Notes: generated from the sequence alone by a model not told the origin. A stretch of 64,000 nucleotides of DNA from Arsukibacterium perlucidum DSM 18276 (GCF_000382165.1 NZ_KB907702.1:62001-126000); one strand, 5' to 3'. Positions 1 to 8,395 are shown, counted from the stretch's first letter. A program made the numbers and translations.

Positions 1-1461
1 AGCTAACGACCAACTACCATTGTGCTGGCTAATTGCCTGTTGAATCATTTGTCGTTGCAGCTGATTAACTGCCTGCTTTAACGGTATAGCGCTTAATTGC
101 AACACACCATTTGTTTCATTGTGCGCAATGGCTGCCGGCACGGTGTCCAGATCAAGCAATGCCGCCTCAAGGGTAACAATGTCGGTGCGCAATGCGCCAT
201 GACTTAATGCTTTAATCGCCGCCCTGCTGATTACATGCTCCAGTTCACGTACATTGCCCGGCCAGTCGTAACTTAACAACGCCAGCTCGGCGTCGCTGGA
301 TAATCTGAGCGCCCGCAGCCCCAACCGGCTGCGGTTCAGTTCAAGAAAATGGCCGGCCAACAGCGGAATATCGTCCGGTCGCTCGCGCAGCGGTGGAATT
401 GGTAAAGGATAAACCGATAAGCGGTGATATAAATCGGCCCGAAACTCGCCACTTTTAACTTGCTGCTTTAAATCACGATTCGTTGCCGCAACCAGCCGCA
501 CATTTACCTGACGGGTTTTGTCTGAGCCCAGGCGCTGAATTTCACCGTCTTGCAGTACCCGCAGCAATTTGGCTTGCACCGAAAGTGGCAGCTCGCCTAC
601 TTCATCCAAAAACAGCGTACCGCCATCGGCTGCCTCAAAACGGCCGGCCCGCTCGCTGTGGGCACCTGAGAACGCACCTTTGTTATGCCCAAACAGCTCA
701 CTTTCTGCCAGGCTTTCCGGCAGTGCCGCGCAATTAATGTAAATCATCGGCTTAGTGGCGCGGGCGGAACTGCGGTGCAAATGACGGGCAAACAGCTCCT
801 TACCCACACCCGTTTCACCAAGCAACAAAACAGGCAAATCAGAGCTTGCCACCACCGTGAGCTCCTGCAAAATTTGTTGCAAAGCTTTACTCTGGCCAAT
901 CAGCTCGTAGCGTTGTTTGGCGGCCGGTTCATATTGCTGCTCGTCGGCCTGATGACTGAGCCGTAAAGCCCGGTTAGCTTGCTCCAGTTCCGTCATCCGC
1001 ACTGCGGCTTCTACCAGCAAACTGTAACGCTGCAGCTCGTATATCGCAGCCTGAGAAAAACTACCTGCCTGCAATGCGTCCAGCGTTAACACGCCCCAAC
1101 AGCGCCCCTCGATATAAAGTGCAATACCCATACAATCATGCACAAGCAGCGCCTGGCCGGGTTGCTCGGCTAACAGGCCATCGTAAGGGTCGGGTAATTC
1201 AGACTCAGGCTCAAACCTGACGGGGTTGCGGCTGGCAAGAATGGCTGCCAGCCGGGGGTGTTGGGCTACCACGAAGCGCCGGCCCTGGGCTTCACGCACC
1301 AGGCCATGCAATGCCACAGGTTTAAGCACATCATGTTCCAGCCTGAGCAAGCCTACTGCCCCGCAACTAAAGTGACTACGCAGGGTACTCACCAAACGCT
1401 GCAAACGAACGGCCGCAGGCAATTCTGTTACCAAATCAGCAATTAAACTTTCTTCCAGCAT
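1..1461 (-). CDS. norR: Nitric oxide-responsive sigma-54 activator NorR (partial, C-terminus off window)
   Basis: The reverse-strand reading frame starts at an ATG at 1461 and runs off the left edge after 487 codons. NorR is usually about 505 residues, so only the end of the Fis-type DNA-binding helix is missing. Visible in order are an N-terminal GAF domain that carries the iron-sensing stretch ending PDPYDGLL, then an AAA+ domain with Walker A GETGVGKE and the sigma-54 contact loop GAFSGA, then the start of the C-terminal helix-turn-helix. The family senses NO through a non-haem iron in the GAF domain and drives NO-detoxification promoters. It is divergent from the RIC gene, and the first of three predicted NorR sites abuts its own start codon, so autoregulation is likely (inference). 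Confidence 0.93.
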   Translation of the reverse strand, partial: MLEESLIADLVTELPAAVRLQRLVSTLRSHFSCGAVGLLRLEHDVLKPVALHGLVREAQGRRFVVAQHPRLAAILASRNPVRFEPESELPDPYDGLLAEQPGQALLVHDCMGIALYIEGRCWGVLTLDALQAGSFSQAAIYELQRYSLLVEAAVRMTELEQANRALRLSHQADEQQYEPAAKQRYELIGQSKALQQILQELTVVASSDLPVLLLGETGVGKELFARHLHRSSARATKPMIYINCAALPESLAESELFGHNKGAFSGAHSERAGRFEAADGGTLFLDEVGELPLSVQAKLLRVLQDGEIQRLGSDKTRQVNVRLVAATNRDLKQQVKSGEFRADLYHRLSVYPLPIPPLRERPDDIPLLAGHFLELNRSRLGLRALRLSSDAELALLSYDWPGNVRELEHVISRAAIKALSHGALRTDIVTLEAALLDLDTVPAAIAHNETNGVLQLSAIPLKQAVNQLQRQMIQQAISQHNGSWSLA

Positions 1462-1516
1462 GGTATTTTTTACCCTTGGGTAGATATTACCCTTATTTAA
1501 CTGGGTGCAATTTACC
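1462..1516. promoter_or_regulatory. Three tandem NorR enhancer sites (GGT-N7-ACC)
   Basis: Three copies of GGT-N7-ACC lie at 1462-1474, 1479-1491 and 1504-1516. This is the inverted-repeat core known for NorR sites, and E. coli norVW also uses three sites. The middle copy extends to GGGTA-N5-TACCC. They lie about 70-115 nt upstream of the transcription start predicted from the sigma-54 promoter at 1558, a normal enhancer distance. The match is seen in the sequence; occupancy is inferred. Confidence 0.8.
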
Positions 1517-1557
1517 ACAGTGCATAATAAAGCTATATAAATCAAAGGAGGTAGTTT

Positions 1558-1573
1558 TGGCCTGACTCTTGCC
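1558..1573 (+). promoter_or_regulatory. Sigma-54 (-24/-12) promoter of the RIC gene
   Basis: The string TGGCCTGACTCTTGCC has GG and GC separated by exactly 10 nt, as required for sigma-54 promoters (consensus TGGCAC-N5-TTGC). Transcription should start near 1584, about 75 nt before the RIC start codon. Divergent norR, a sigma-54 activator, and its three sites upstream support the call. Confidence 0.8.
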
Positions 1574-1658
1574 ATCTTAGTCTTGTTAATAGCGGTTAAC
1601 CGCCCGGTTTAAAGCGGCCCCTTTAATCAATTAAGCAACTAAGTAAGCAGGAGCAAGT

Positions 1659-2372
1659 ATGTCATTCAACCATGTATCATTTTTAGACCAGTCTTTAGGC
1701 CAGATAGCTACTACCATTGCCGGTGCTACCGCGGTATTTCATCAGTACAAACTGGATTTTTGTTGTGGCGGCCAACACAGCCTGCGTGACGCACTGGCTG
1801 CAAAAGAACTGGATGCAACGCCTATTCTCAGTGCGCTCAGGCAATTACAACAACAAGAAGGCGAGATAACCGACTGGCGCAGTAAACCGGTAAAGGAGCT
1901 TATCGAACATATCCTGCAGCGTTTTCACCAGCGCCACCGTCTGCAACTGCCCGAGGTTATCCGACTGGCCCGGCGGGTTGAGCATGTGCATGCTGAGGAT
2001 CCGAATTGCCCGACAGGCCTAACACAGCACTTGGAAGACATGTATCAGGAGCTGGAAAGCCATATGGTAAAAGAGGAGCAGATTTTATTTCCGATGCTGG
2101 CAGGTGGCATTTATCCGGCCGGGCCGATTAGCGTAATGGAAGAAGAACACCTACAGCATGGGGATGCCCTGGAAACTCTGGATAAGTTAACCAATAACAT
2201 TACTTTGCCGGCCGATGCCTGCAATACCTGGACAGCACTGTATCTGGCATTGCAGGAGCTGAAAGAAGACTTAATGCAGCATATTTTACTGGAAAACCAA
2301 ATCTTATTTGTCCAGCCAAAAGCCAGTGCTAACGATGATGATCGCCAAATGTGCTGCGGAAGTTGTCAGTAA
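1659..2372 (+). CDS. ytfE: Iron-sulfur cluster repair di-iron protein RIC (YtfE/ScdA/DnrN family)
   Basis: This 237-residue cytoplasmic protein has the two-part layout of the RIC family, which repairs Fe-S clusters damaged by NO or oxidants. The N-terminal ScdA-type domain carries the CCGG motif (Cys35-Cys36). The C-terminal hemerythrin-like domain holds spaced His and Glu ligands, including ESHMVKEEQ, EEEHLQHGD and the closing HILLENQILF. An AGGAG sequence about 7 nt upstream supports the ATG. The C-terminus has a short extension ending CCGSC that is not needed by the family and might bind metal. It sits alone between a sigma-54 promoter and a terminator, opposite norR, so NO induction through NorR is the expected control. 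The E. coli homologue is instead controlled mainly by NsrR. Confidence 0.93.
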   Translation: MSFNHVSFLDQSLGQIATTIAGATAVFHQYKLDFCCGGQHSLRDALAAKELDATPILSALRQLQQQEGEITDWRSKPVKELIEHILQRFHQRHRLQLPEVIRLARRVEHVHAEDPNCPTGLTQHLEDMYQELESHMVKEEQILFPMLAGGIYPAGPISVMEEEHLQHGDALETLDKLTNNITLPADACNTWTALYLALQELKEDLMQHILLENQILFVQPKASANDDDRQMCCGSCQ

Positions 2373-2383
2373 CTCATTTTTTC

Positions 2384-2423
2384 ATCGGAACCATGCGCTA
2401 ATGCCTGGTTCCGATATCGTTTT
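2384..2423 (+). terminator. Rho-independent terminator after RIC
   Basis: Perfect 10-bp arms ATCGGAACCA (2384-2393) and TGGTTCCGAT (2406-2415) flank a 12-nt loop, followed by a T-run at 2419-2423. It lies 11 nt after the RIC stop codon. Confidence 0.8.
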
Positions 2424-2482
2424 TCAGCCATTTTTGAGCATTAGTTAATCGTCGATAAAGCACTAAAATGTGAGTTTATGCT

Positions 2483-2839
2483 TGGAAACTTTTAACTTGT
2501 CACAGTATTCTTTCTTATAAGCCTTTATCAAGCATTCCCCACAGGCTAAAATTGGGATCACATAACCTCTAAGACGTTAAACATGTTTAAAATCAACACA
2601 ATAAAACCATCCTTTCCTATGTTATAGATTCGTTCCCTTCTCAAGTACCCACCTAACCTAGTAGCGACCAGATTGTCTTCTAATAAGATCGCATTGATAT
2701 ATCAAAAACCATCAAACACACAATACACAGTGAGCACTGCAAGGCAAAAAGTGCGCAATATACTGATATTTATGCATTTATAGCGCACACTACCTTGCAA
2801 AAATTTGAATAATGGTCAATATGGAAACTTTTAACTTGT
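2483..2839 (+). repeat. 18-bp direct repeat pair, 339 bp apart
   Basis: TGGAAACTTTTAACTTGT occurs at 2483-2500 and again, identical, at 2822-2839. A weaker partial echo, CTAACTTG, occurs near 2891. Both copies are inside the AT-rich gene-free stretch. Function unknown; they could be recombinase arm-type sites or remnants of a duplicated insertion. Confidence 0.7.
2739..2798. repeat. Interrupted inverted repeat
   Basis: The arms GCAAGG (2739-2744) plus GTGCGC (2751-2756) are mirrored by GCGCAC (2783-2788) plus CCTTGC (2793-2798). The middle is AT-rich. A folded RNA or a recombination site would both fit; no T-run follows, so a terminator is unlikely. Confidence 0.55.
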
Positions 2840-2991
2840 GGCCTTTTAGTGACCAAATAGTATTCCAAAGGCTTTCAAAGCGACCAAAATCTAACTTGAA
2901 AAAATATTTTATAGTGCTATAGTCTTTATATTATAAGGCTTTCAGGCTACTTAGCCTTATTTCCAGTGTTATTCAAAGCATAAATATACCC

Positions 2992-3038
2992 CCTTGACAT
3001 GGTAGGGGTCGGTGGTTCGAGTCCACTAGGACGCACCA
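2992..3038 (+). tRNA. 3' half of tRNA-Val(GAC), 5' half missing
   Basis: The sequence from the anticodon loop TTGACAT through the T-arm (stem GGTGG, loop TTCGAGT) to the acceptor strand AGGACGC, discriminator A and encoded CCA matches the 3' end of a bacterial tRNA-Val with anticodon GAC. The match stops two bases before the anticodon loop: the preceding bases do not pair with GGTAG, and no D-arm or 5' acceptor strand exists upstream. It cannot give a functional tRNA. Tyrosine recombinases often use tRNA 3' ends from the anticodon loop to CCA as attachment sites, so this is best read as an att scar. Confidence 0.82.
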
Positions 3039-3046
3039 ACAAATTC

Positions 3047-3083
3047 AAACAACAACGCCGCTCACTGAGCGGCGTTGTTGTTT
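3047..3083. terminator. Long bidirectional terminator between the tRNA fragment and yfhL
   Basis: Two perfect 18-nt arms (3047-3064 and 3066-3083) form a GC-rich stem with A-rich and T-rich ends on both strands. It lies 8 nt after the CCA of the tRNA remnant and 4 nt from the yfhL stop, so it can end transcription from both sides. Confidence 0.85.
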
Positions 3084-3087
3084 CTGC

Positions 3088-3276
3088 TTAAACCAATTCA
3101 ATACAATCCAACGGGCATACCACAATGCAGGTTGGCTTATCGTAGTAACCGATACACTCGGTACACAGCTGCGGGTCAACCTGATAATGCTTGACGCCCA
3201 TACTGATGGCATCGTTCGGGCACTCGGGCACACACATATCACAATTAATGCAGCTAACTTCAATTACGGCAGGCAT
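3088..3276 (-). CDS. yfhL: YfhL-family 2[4Fe-4S] ferredoxin
   Basis: The 62-residue product has two four-cysteine clusters: C-x2-C-x2-C-x3-C near the N-terminus (CINCDMCVPEC) and a second set with the long insertion typical of YfhL-type ferredoxins (CTECIGYYDKPTC, then C-P). I chose the ATG at 3276. A longer frame from 3318 would read back into the upstream gene, and the family starts at this position. It begins 4 nt after the stop of the trhP-like gene, so the two are almost certainly co-transcribed. Small ferredoxins of this type feed electrons to Fe-S enzymes. Its direct service of tRNA hydroxylation here is inferred from the pairing. Confidence 0.9.
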   Translation of the reverse strand: MPAVIEVSCINCDMCVPECPNDAISMGVKHYQVDPQLCTECIGYYDKPTCIVVCPLDCIELV

Positions 3277-3280
3277 GCTA

Positions 3281-4609
3281 TTACACCACCCCAGCTGCCG
3301 CATTAATGGCGAGATCACTGCCTGCTGATGCCTCTGCAGGCAGCTGCTTTAACAGCATGGCAAAGCTGAGATTGTGCTGTGCAGGCAACTTAACCTTAAG
3401 CTGATAACAAGCGCCAGGCGCCAATACAATGGCGTTATCCTGCTTATCGCGCAGTGCTTGCAGGGTAAAGTTTTGATTGCCCTCTGGCGTCATCAGCAGC
3501 AGGCTATCGCCCACCGCAAACTGGTTTTTCACCTCCAGCAGGGCAAAGCCGTTACTGTCCTGGCCGCTAATAAACTCGCCAACCAAGAGTTGCTCGCCGG
3601 CACTGTGGCTGGTGGCGTAGTTTTGGGTATCCTGCGGTTTATGCCGGCGCAAAAAACCTTCAGTAAAACCGCGGTTGGCCATGCCATCAAGTTCATGTAA
3701 TAAAGCAGAGTCAAAGGTTTTACCGGCAACCGCATCATCAATAGCCTGCCGGTACACCTGAGCAGTGCGTGCCACATAATAAGGCGATTTAGTACGGCCT
3801 TCTATTTTAAGGGAATGCACCCCCATCGCGGTCAGGGCCGGTACATGCTCAACAGCCCGTAAATCTTTGGAATTTAATATATAAGTGCCATGCAAGTCTT
3901 CATCAATGGCCATCAGCTCGCCGGGGCGGCCTTGCTCTTCCAATAGCGCAGGGGTGCTTATTGGTTTGAACTGCCCTACTTCATCTTCCACAGCGGCATG
4001 TACCTGATAAGGCCAGCGGCAACTATTAGTACAGGCACCCTGGTTTGGATCGCGCTTGTTAATGTAGCCTGATAACAAACAGCGGCCGGAATAGGCCATA
4101 CAGAGCGCACCGTGCACAAAGACTTCCAGTTCCATCTGGGGTACTTCGCGGCGAATTTCCGCTATTTCTTCCACCGCCAGCTCGCGTGATAAAATTACCC
4201 GCTCAACGCCCTGTGCCTGCCAGAATTTGACCGCCGCCCAGTTAACAGTATTAGCCTGTACCGACAGGTGCAGCGGCATTTGTGGAAAATGTTGTTTTAG
4301 CAAATAAACCACACCAGGGTCGGATACAATAAGTGCATCAGGCTTTAACGCCACTACTGGCGCCATATCGTCAATAAAGCTTTTTAACTTACTGTTATGC
4401 GGCGCAATATTAACCACTACATACAGCTTTTTACCCAGCGCATGGGCTTCGTTAATACCGGTTTCAAGCGCGGCTAAATCAAACTCGTTATTGCGCACCC
4501 GCAAACTATAGCGTGGTTGACCGGCATACACCGCATCGGCACCGTAGGCAAACGCCAGGCGCAGGGCTTTTAAGCTGCCTGCAGGGCAAAGGAGTTCAGG
4601 AATAGTCAT
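3281..4609 (-). CDS. trhP: tRNA 5-hydroxyuridine synthesis protein TrhP (YegQ, U32 peptidase-like)
   Basis: At 442 residues it is close to E. coli YegQ (about 453). The N-terminus reads PELLCPAGSLKALR, followed by the U32 signature in EVFVHGALCMAYSGRC (around residues 162-177) and further conserved cysteines (GACTNSCRWPY), the likely Fe-S ligands. Despite its old peptidase name, this family is needed for prephenate-dependent 5-hydroxylation of uridine 34 in several tRNAs. It heads a two-gene unit with the ferredoxin gene 4 nt downstream. No regulator site was recognised upstream in the 80-nt gap to hemN. Confidence 0.92.
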   Translation of the reverse strand: MTIPELLCPAGSLKALRLAFAYGADAVYAGQPRYSLRVRNNEFDLAALETGINEAHALGKKLYVVVNIAPHNSKLKSFIDDMAPVVALKPDALIVSDPGVVYLLKQHFPQMPLHLSVQANTVNWAAVKFWQAQGVERVILSRELAVEEIAEIRREVPQMELEVFVHGALCMAYSGRCLLSGYINKRDPNQGACTNSCRWPYQVHAAVEDEVGQFKPISTPALLEEQGRPGELMAIDEDLHGTYILNSKDLRAVEHVPALTAMGVHSLKIEGRTKSPYYVARTAQVYRQAIDDAVAGKTFDSALLHELDGMANRGFTEGFLRRHKPQDTQNYATSHSAGEQLLVGEFISGQDSNGFALLEVKNQFAVGDSLLLMTPEGNQNFTLQALRDKQDNAIVLAPGACYQLKVKLPAQHNLSFAMLLKQLPAEASAGSDLAINAAAGVV

Positions 4610-4692
4610 GTATTTCTCTGTCGCGAGTAAAAAGCAGGTATTTTAGCGGCCGCAGCCAAGCCTGCTTTGATCTGCCGCAATACAGCGCAACA

Positions 4693-6054
4693 CTACACTA
4701 CTTTTGAATAGCGCTGCTGGCCCTGAGTTAAATAGGCATCAAAACAGGCGCAGATACTACGTACCCAAAGCCTGCCATTGTCAGTCACTTTTATTCGTCC
4801 GGCGTACACCTCAACCAGGCCGTCTTCCATAAAGGGTTGCAAGCGCTCTAACGCCCCGGCGAAATATTGCCAGAAGCCGCTTACCTGCCACTGCTGACTA
4901 AAAGCGTCGACATCCAGCTCAAAGTGACAAATAAGCTGGCTGATCAATGCGGCACGAAGTTTATCATCGTTATTTAAGCTAAAACCGCGCTCGGTTGGCA
5001 GTTGGCCGTTACTGATAGCCGCATAATAAGCAGGTAATTCTTTGCTGTTTTGCCACAGCACACCACTTACCTGGCTGATGCTGGATACGCCAAGGCCAAT
5101 TAACGCATCCTGGCCGGCGGTAGTATAACCCTGAAAGTTGCGCTGTAGCTTACCGGCTTGCTGCGCTTTGGCCAGGGCGTCATCAGCTTTAGCAAAGTGG
5201 TCCATACCGATAAACTGATAGCCGGCGGCAACAAAACGGTTGATGGCAAGTTGCATTAATTCAAGCTTTAACGGCGCATCCGGCAGGCTGGCATCACTTA
5301 TTTTGCGCTGAGCAGCAAAACGCTCAGGTAAATGTGCGTAACTAAATAACGATATACGGTCGGGGTTAAGACGGATAATTTCATCAACCGTTTGGGCGAA
5401 GCTGTCCGGTTGTTGAAATGGCAGGCCGTATATTAAATCCAGATTGATCGAGCTAAAGCCGAGCTCGCGGCTTAACTGCACCTGATGGCGGATAAGATCG
5501 GTATCCTGCAGGCGGTTAATGGCAATCTGCACTTTTTCATCTAAATCCTGCACCCCAAAGCTGACCCGGTTAAAGCCCAGTGTGCGCAAATGCCGCAGTT
5601 TATCGTCACTGCAGCTGCGCGGGTCTATTTCAATGCTAATTTCAGCATCAGCTTCAATAGTAAAGTGTTGCTGCAGCAGCGCCATAAGCCGGCTTAGCTG
5701 CACTTCTGTTAAAAAGGTTGGGGTACCGCCGCCTAAATGCAGCTGATTAATACTTTTGCCCTGCAGCAGCGGCTGATACAGCGCCATTTCCTGCGCTAAG
5801 GCATCCAGGTATGTATCGGCTTTATGCTGATGACGGGTAACCACTTTATTGCAGCCGCAGTAGTAACAAAGTTTATGACAAAACGGGATATGCAAATACA
5901 AGCTAAGTTGATTTGGGCTTTGGGTAATCGCGGTGTGAATGTGCGTACGGTCAAATTGGGGGCTTAACGCCAATGCCGTTGGATACGAGGTATAACGCGG
6001 GCCATTAATGTTGTATTTACTGATTAACCTGGCATCCCATTTAAACCCTTGCAT
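4693..6054 (-). CDS. hemN: Oxygen-independent coproporphyrinogen III oxidase
   Basis: HemN is a cytoplasmic radical-SAM enzyme that decarboxylates coproporphyrinogen III to protoporphyrinogen IX without oxygen. The 453-residue length is normal. The cluster motif is C59-x3-C63-x2-C66 followed by C68 in HIPFCHKLCYYCGC, and GGGTPTFL is the SAM-binding glycine motif. The N-terminal KYNINGPRYTSYPTA is also characteristic of true HemN, not of the HemW-like proteins. A perfect FNR box lies 63 nt upstream of the ATG, consistent with induction at low oxygen. Confidence 0.95.
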   Translation of the reverse strand: MQGFKWDARLISKYNINGPRYTSYPTALALSPQFDRTHIHTAITQSPNQLSLYLHIPFCHKLCYYCGCNKVVTRHQHKADTYLDALAQEMALYQPLLQGKSINQLHLGGGTPTFLTEVQLSRLMALLQQHFTIEADAEISIEIDPRSCSDDKLRHLRTLGFNRVSFGVQDLDEKVQIAINRLQDTDLIRHQVQLSRELGFSSINLDLIYGLPFQQPDSFAQTVDEIIRLNPDRISLFSYAHLPERFAAQRKISDASLPDAPLKLELMQLAINRFVAAGYQFIGMDHFAKADDALAKAQQAGKLQRNFQGYTTAGQDALIGLGVSSISQVSGVLWQNSKELPAYYAAISNGQLPTERGFSLNNDDKLRAALISQLICHFELDVDAFSQQWQVSGFWQYFAGALERLQPFMEDGLVEVYAGRIKVTDNGRLWVRSICACFDAYLTQGQQRYSKVV

Positions 6055-6116
6055 CTTGACCTCGTTTTATACTCTGACAATGCAGTGCAGTATAGGGGGT
6101 TAAGCCGCTTCAAATC

Positions 6117-6130
6117 TTGATATGCATCAA
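6117..6130. promoter_or_regulatory. FNR/EtrA-type box upstream of hemN
   Basis: TTGATATGCATCAA is a perfect palindromic match to TTGAT-N4-ATCAA. It sits 63 nt upstream of the hemN start codon, a usual place for an FNR activator site, and hemN is a known FNR target in other gammaproteobacteria. Confidence 0.82.
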
Positions 6131-6264
6131 GCCCTGGTCACAGTATACGTAGTGCACACCTGGCACATGGAGCTAACCACTCTGGGCTATAAAAAAACAC
6201 GACTATCAAAACTGTGGCGTGTAAGCTGATACCATACCCAGCATAATTTCGAGTGTGAAACACC

Positions 6265-7146
6265 TTGAAAACTAACTACAGCTTAATTCCTGAAAAAGCA
6301 CTACTGGCATCGTTACCTGAGCATCTGCAAAGACGTTTTGAGCAGGCGCTGCAGTCAATGCAGCAGAATTTAGAGCAGCAGCTAACATGGCAGCAAATTG
6401 CCCGGCAAAGTGCTATTTCGCCAGCGCATTTTCATCGTCAGTTTAAAGCGCTGTTTCACGAAACACCCGGGCATTATTTAAGCAGGATAAGGTTGCAATT
6501 TGCGACAGAGCAGTTACTTAGGTTTCCAGAGCGACCCATTACTGAAATTGCACATCAGGCTGGTTTCTCTGAGTCGCAGGCCTTTGCCAAAGCCGTAAAA
6601 CGAACACTTGGCTTAACCGCTAAATCGATAAAACACATGGCAAATAACGCCACACCTCAGCAAACTGCAGCGTTAGTCGCTAAACTATCCCAACCTTTTG
6701 CCCAGGGGAAACTGGAGCAAAACCTGGCCGAGAACATACCCGCAGAGTTAGTTTGGATAACGCAACGCACCGCTAAAACGGTTGCGGTGGACAATGCCGA
6801 TTGGGAGCTTTTGTTGGAAAAATTTGGTGCCGGCTGCGAGGACCTGATCGTGCTTACCCCGATACAACAACTAGACCGTGGCTGGCAACATATCGACATA
6901 ACAGTGTGCGATTGGCATGCCAGTAAAGACAGCCATGACGTGTTACTAAAAGAAGGTTACTTTTTATCTGCGGAGATAACCTTAAAAAGTGCCGCCTCCT
7001 ACTTCGCTGCATTTGACGGCCTGTTTAAAATTGCCAGGCAGCGTGGCCTGACAATTGATACAAACGGCTTTTTAACAGAGCAACTATTAGATTATTGCGA
7101 CGAAGCAGGTGCGACATTTTTATTTCAGCTGCCGATAGCCTGCTAA
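6265..7146 (+). CDS. AraC-family regulator with C-terminal GyrI-like ligand domain
   Basis: The 293-residue protein begins with two AraC-type helix-turn-helix units in the first ~120 residues (WQQIARQSAISPAHFHRQFK, then ITEIAHQAGFSESQAFAKA) and continues into a GyrI-like small-molecule-binding domain. This DNA-binding-first order is typical of Rob/SoxS-like regulators with effector domains. The first usable start is a TTG at 6265; an in-frame stop lies 9 nt upstream, so no longer form exists. It is convergent with the DUF418 gene. Effector and targets cannot be told from sequence. Confidence 0.82.
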   Translation: MKTNYSLIPEKALLASLPEHLQRRFEQALQSMQQNLEQQLTWQQIARQSAISPAHFHRQFKALFHETPGHYLSRIRLQFATEQLLRFPERPITEIAHQAGFSESQAFAKAVKRTLGLTAKSIKHMANNATPQQTAALVAKLSQPFAQGKLEQNLAENIPAELVWITQRTAKTVAVDNADWELLLEKFGAGCEDLIVLTPIQQLDRGWQHIDITVCDWHASKDSHDVLLKEGYFLSAEITLKSAASYFAAFDGLFKIARQRGLTIDTNGFLTEQLLDYCDEAGATFLFQLPIAC

Positions 7147-7170
7147 CGCGCACTTTCAGGCGTATCTGAC

Positions 7171-8283
7171 TTAAACACCGCTGATCTTTCGCAGCACAAC
7201 CTCCATCGGGCCCCGGCCAAAAAACTGTGCATACAGACCGACCAGCAACATCGCGGCAAGTGCAATGATGATTGCAATACCCAGTAAAGCAAACTGGCCA
7301 AATTGTCCGAACCAACCCAGGCCATATCCGGCAAACACAAAGCCCGCTAACACCCCCTGCAGCATATAGCTGGACAAGGAGTTTCGCCCTGCCAGCAATA
7401 AAATGTTGGGGATATGTGTTAGCCGCCGCGCTAAACGAACCAACAGATACAGATAAACCGCAGACAGCATAGGGGCACCTAAGCCAATACCAATAAACCC
7501 CAGAAATTGCAGCCAGTCTGTTTGCAAGTACCCCCTGACCACCAGCGCAAAGAGTATATTCAACGGTAAACCCAACACAAGCAACCAGGGCATGGCGTGT
7601 TCAAGCTGGGTAAACGCCTTATGGCCAGGTTGAAAAAAGTGGCTTTTACCTGCAGCGTAGCCGCTACTAAAAGCAGCGAAAACCAGCGGACCTTGCACAA
7701 AAATAAGCGCAACAAAGGTGACAGGCCAATCGTCAAGGCGTGACAGTACCGTTTCAGCATAGTTACCGCCCAGGCTATATGCCGGTGCCGGTATCTCCCC
7801 CTCGAGAGCTACAGCTAAAATAATTACCATAGCGCTTAGACAAACCACACTAAGCGGGAGCATCCACATAGCTATCTTAAGTAATTTTTTGCTGTCGGCC
7901 TCTTTTAAGCACCACAGTAAACTGCCAAAAAGGGCGTATAACACCAGAATGTCACCGCTAAACACCAAGGTGGCATGCAACAGCCCTAATAACAACAGCC
8001 CAACCATTCTGCGGCGGTAGCGTTGGGTAAAACTAAAACCTTTCGTAGCTGCCTGCTGCATTTGTATCGCCATACCCCAACCAAAAATAAAGGAGAACAG
8101 TAAAAAAAACTTCAACAGAAAAAAGGCCTCAACAAACAAAGTTGCCAGTTGATCCCAGCTGCTTTGCGGTGTGCTAAACATCTCGGTTACTGGAATAGCC
8201 ATAAAGGGCACATTGACGATACCTATGCCTATCAGTGCCACCATACGAATAACATCGACTTCAAAACTGCGTTGATTGGACAT
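7171..8283 (-). CDS. DUF418 family multi-pass membrane protein
   Basis: The 370-residue protein has about nine to ten hydrophobic segments and the DUF418 (YeiB-like) layout: an N-terminal motif SFEVDVIRMVALIGIGIVN, then SFIFGWGMAIQMQ, and a conserved C-terminal region with GRNSLSSYMLQG and FFGRGPMEVVLRK. The ATG at 8283 is chosen because GGAGG lies 6 nt before it; an upstream start ten codons earlier lacks this. The family is part of the acyltransferase-3/DUF418 superfamily of inner-membrane proteins, and its substrate is unknown. Confidence 0.88.
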   Translation of the reverse strand: MSNQRSFEVDVIRMVALIGIGIVNVPFMAIPVTEMFSTPQSSWDQLATLFVEAFFLLKFFLLFSFIFGWGMAIQMQQAATKGFSFTQRYRRRMVGLLLLGLLHATLVFSGDILVLYALFGSLLWCLKEADSKKLLKIAMWMLPLSVVCLSAMVIILAVALEGEIPAPAYSLGGNYAETVLSRLDDWPVTFVALIFVQGPLVFAAFSSGYAAGKSHFFQPGHKAFTQLEHAMPWLLVLGLPLNILFALVVRGYLQTDWLQFLGFIGIGLGAPMLSAVYLYLLVRLARRLTHIPNILLLAGRNSLSSYMLQGVLAGFVFAGYGLGWFGQFGQFALLGIAIIIALAAMLLVGLYAQFFGRGPMEVVLRKISGV

Positions 8284-8395
8284 GCGTTTCCTCCGGGTTA
8301 TTGGAGGGCACATTATGACAAAAGCTGAATGCCCAAACGTGTCCCAAACTGCTGTAAAAAAATTTTGTCGGGTTCAGTGTCAGTGAAGGCGGCTC

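Larger units (their letters stand above)
2424..2990. other. AT-rich non-coding stretch next to a tRNA fragment
   Basis: No credible gene is present in this 567-nt stretch on either strand. Its base composition is visibly richer in A and T than the GC-rich genes on both sides, which suggests foreign or decayed DNA. It holds an 18-bp direct repeat, an interrupted inverted repeat at 2739-2798, and a hairpin AAGGCT/AGCCTT near 2936-2957. Its right end meets the 3' half of a tRNA-Val gene, as expected at the end of an integrated element. Confidence 0.6.

Noticed and set aside
483-1446. Forward-strand open frames of 60-93 residues
   Set aside because: They lie opposite norR, have no ribosome binding sites and no recognisable protein features; they are shadows of the reverse-strand gene.
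2739-2798. Inverted repeat as an integron attC site
   Set aside because: The core sites expected for attC (RYYYAAC / GTTRRRY) are missing and there is no integrase or cassette.
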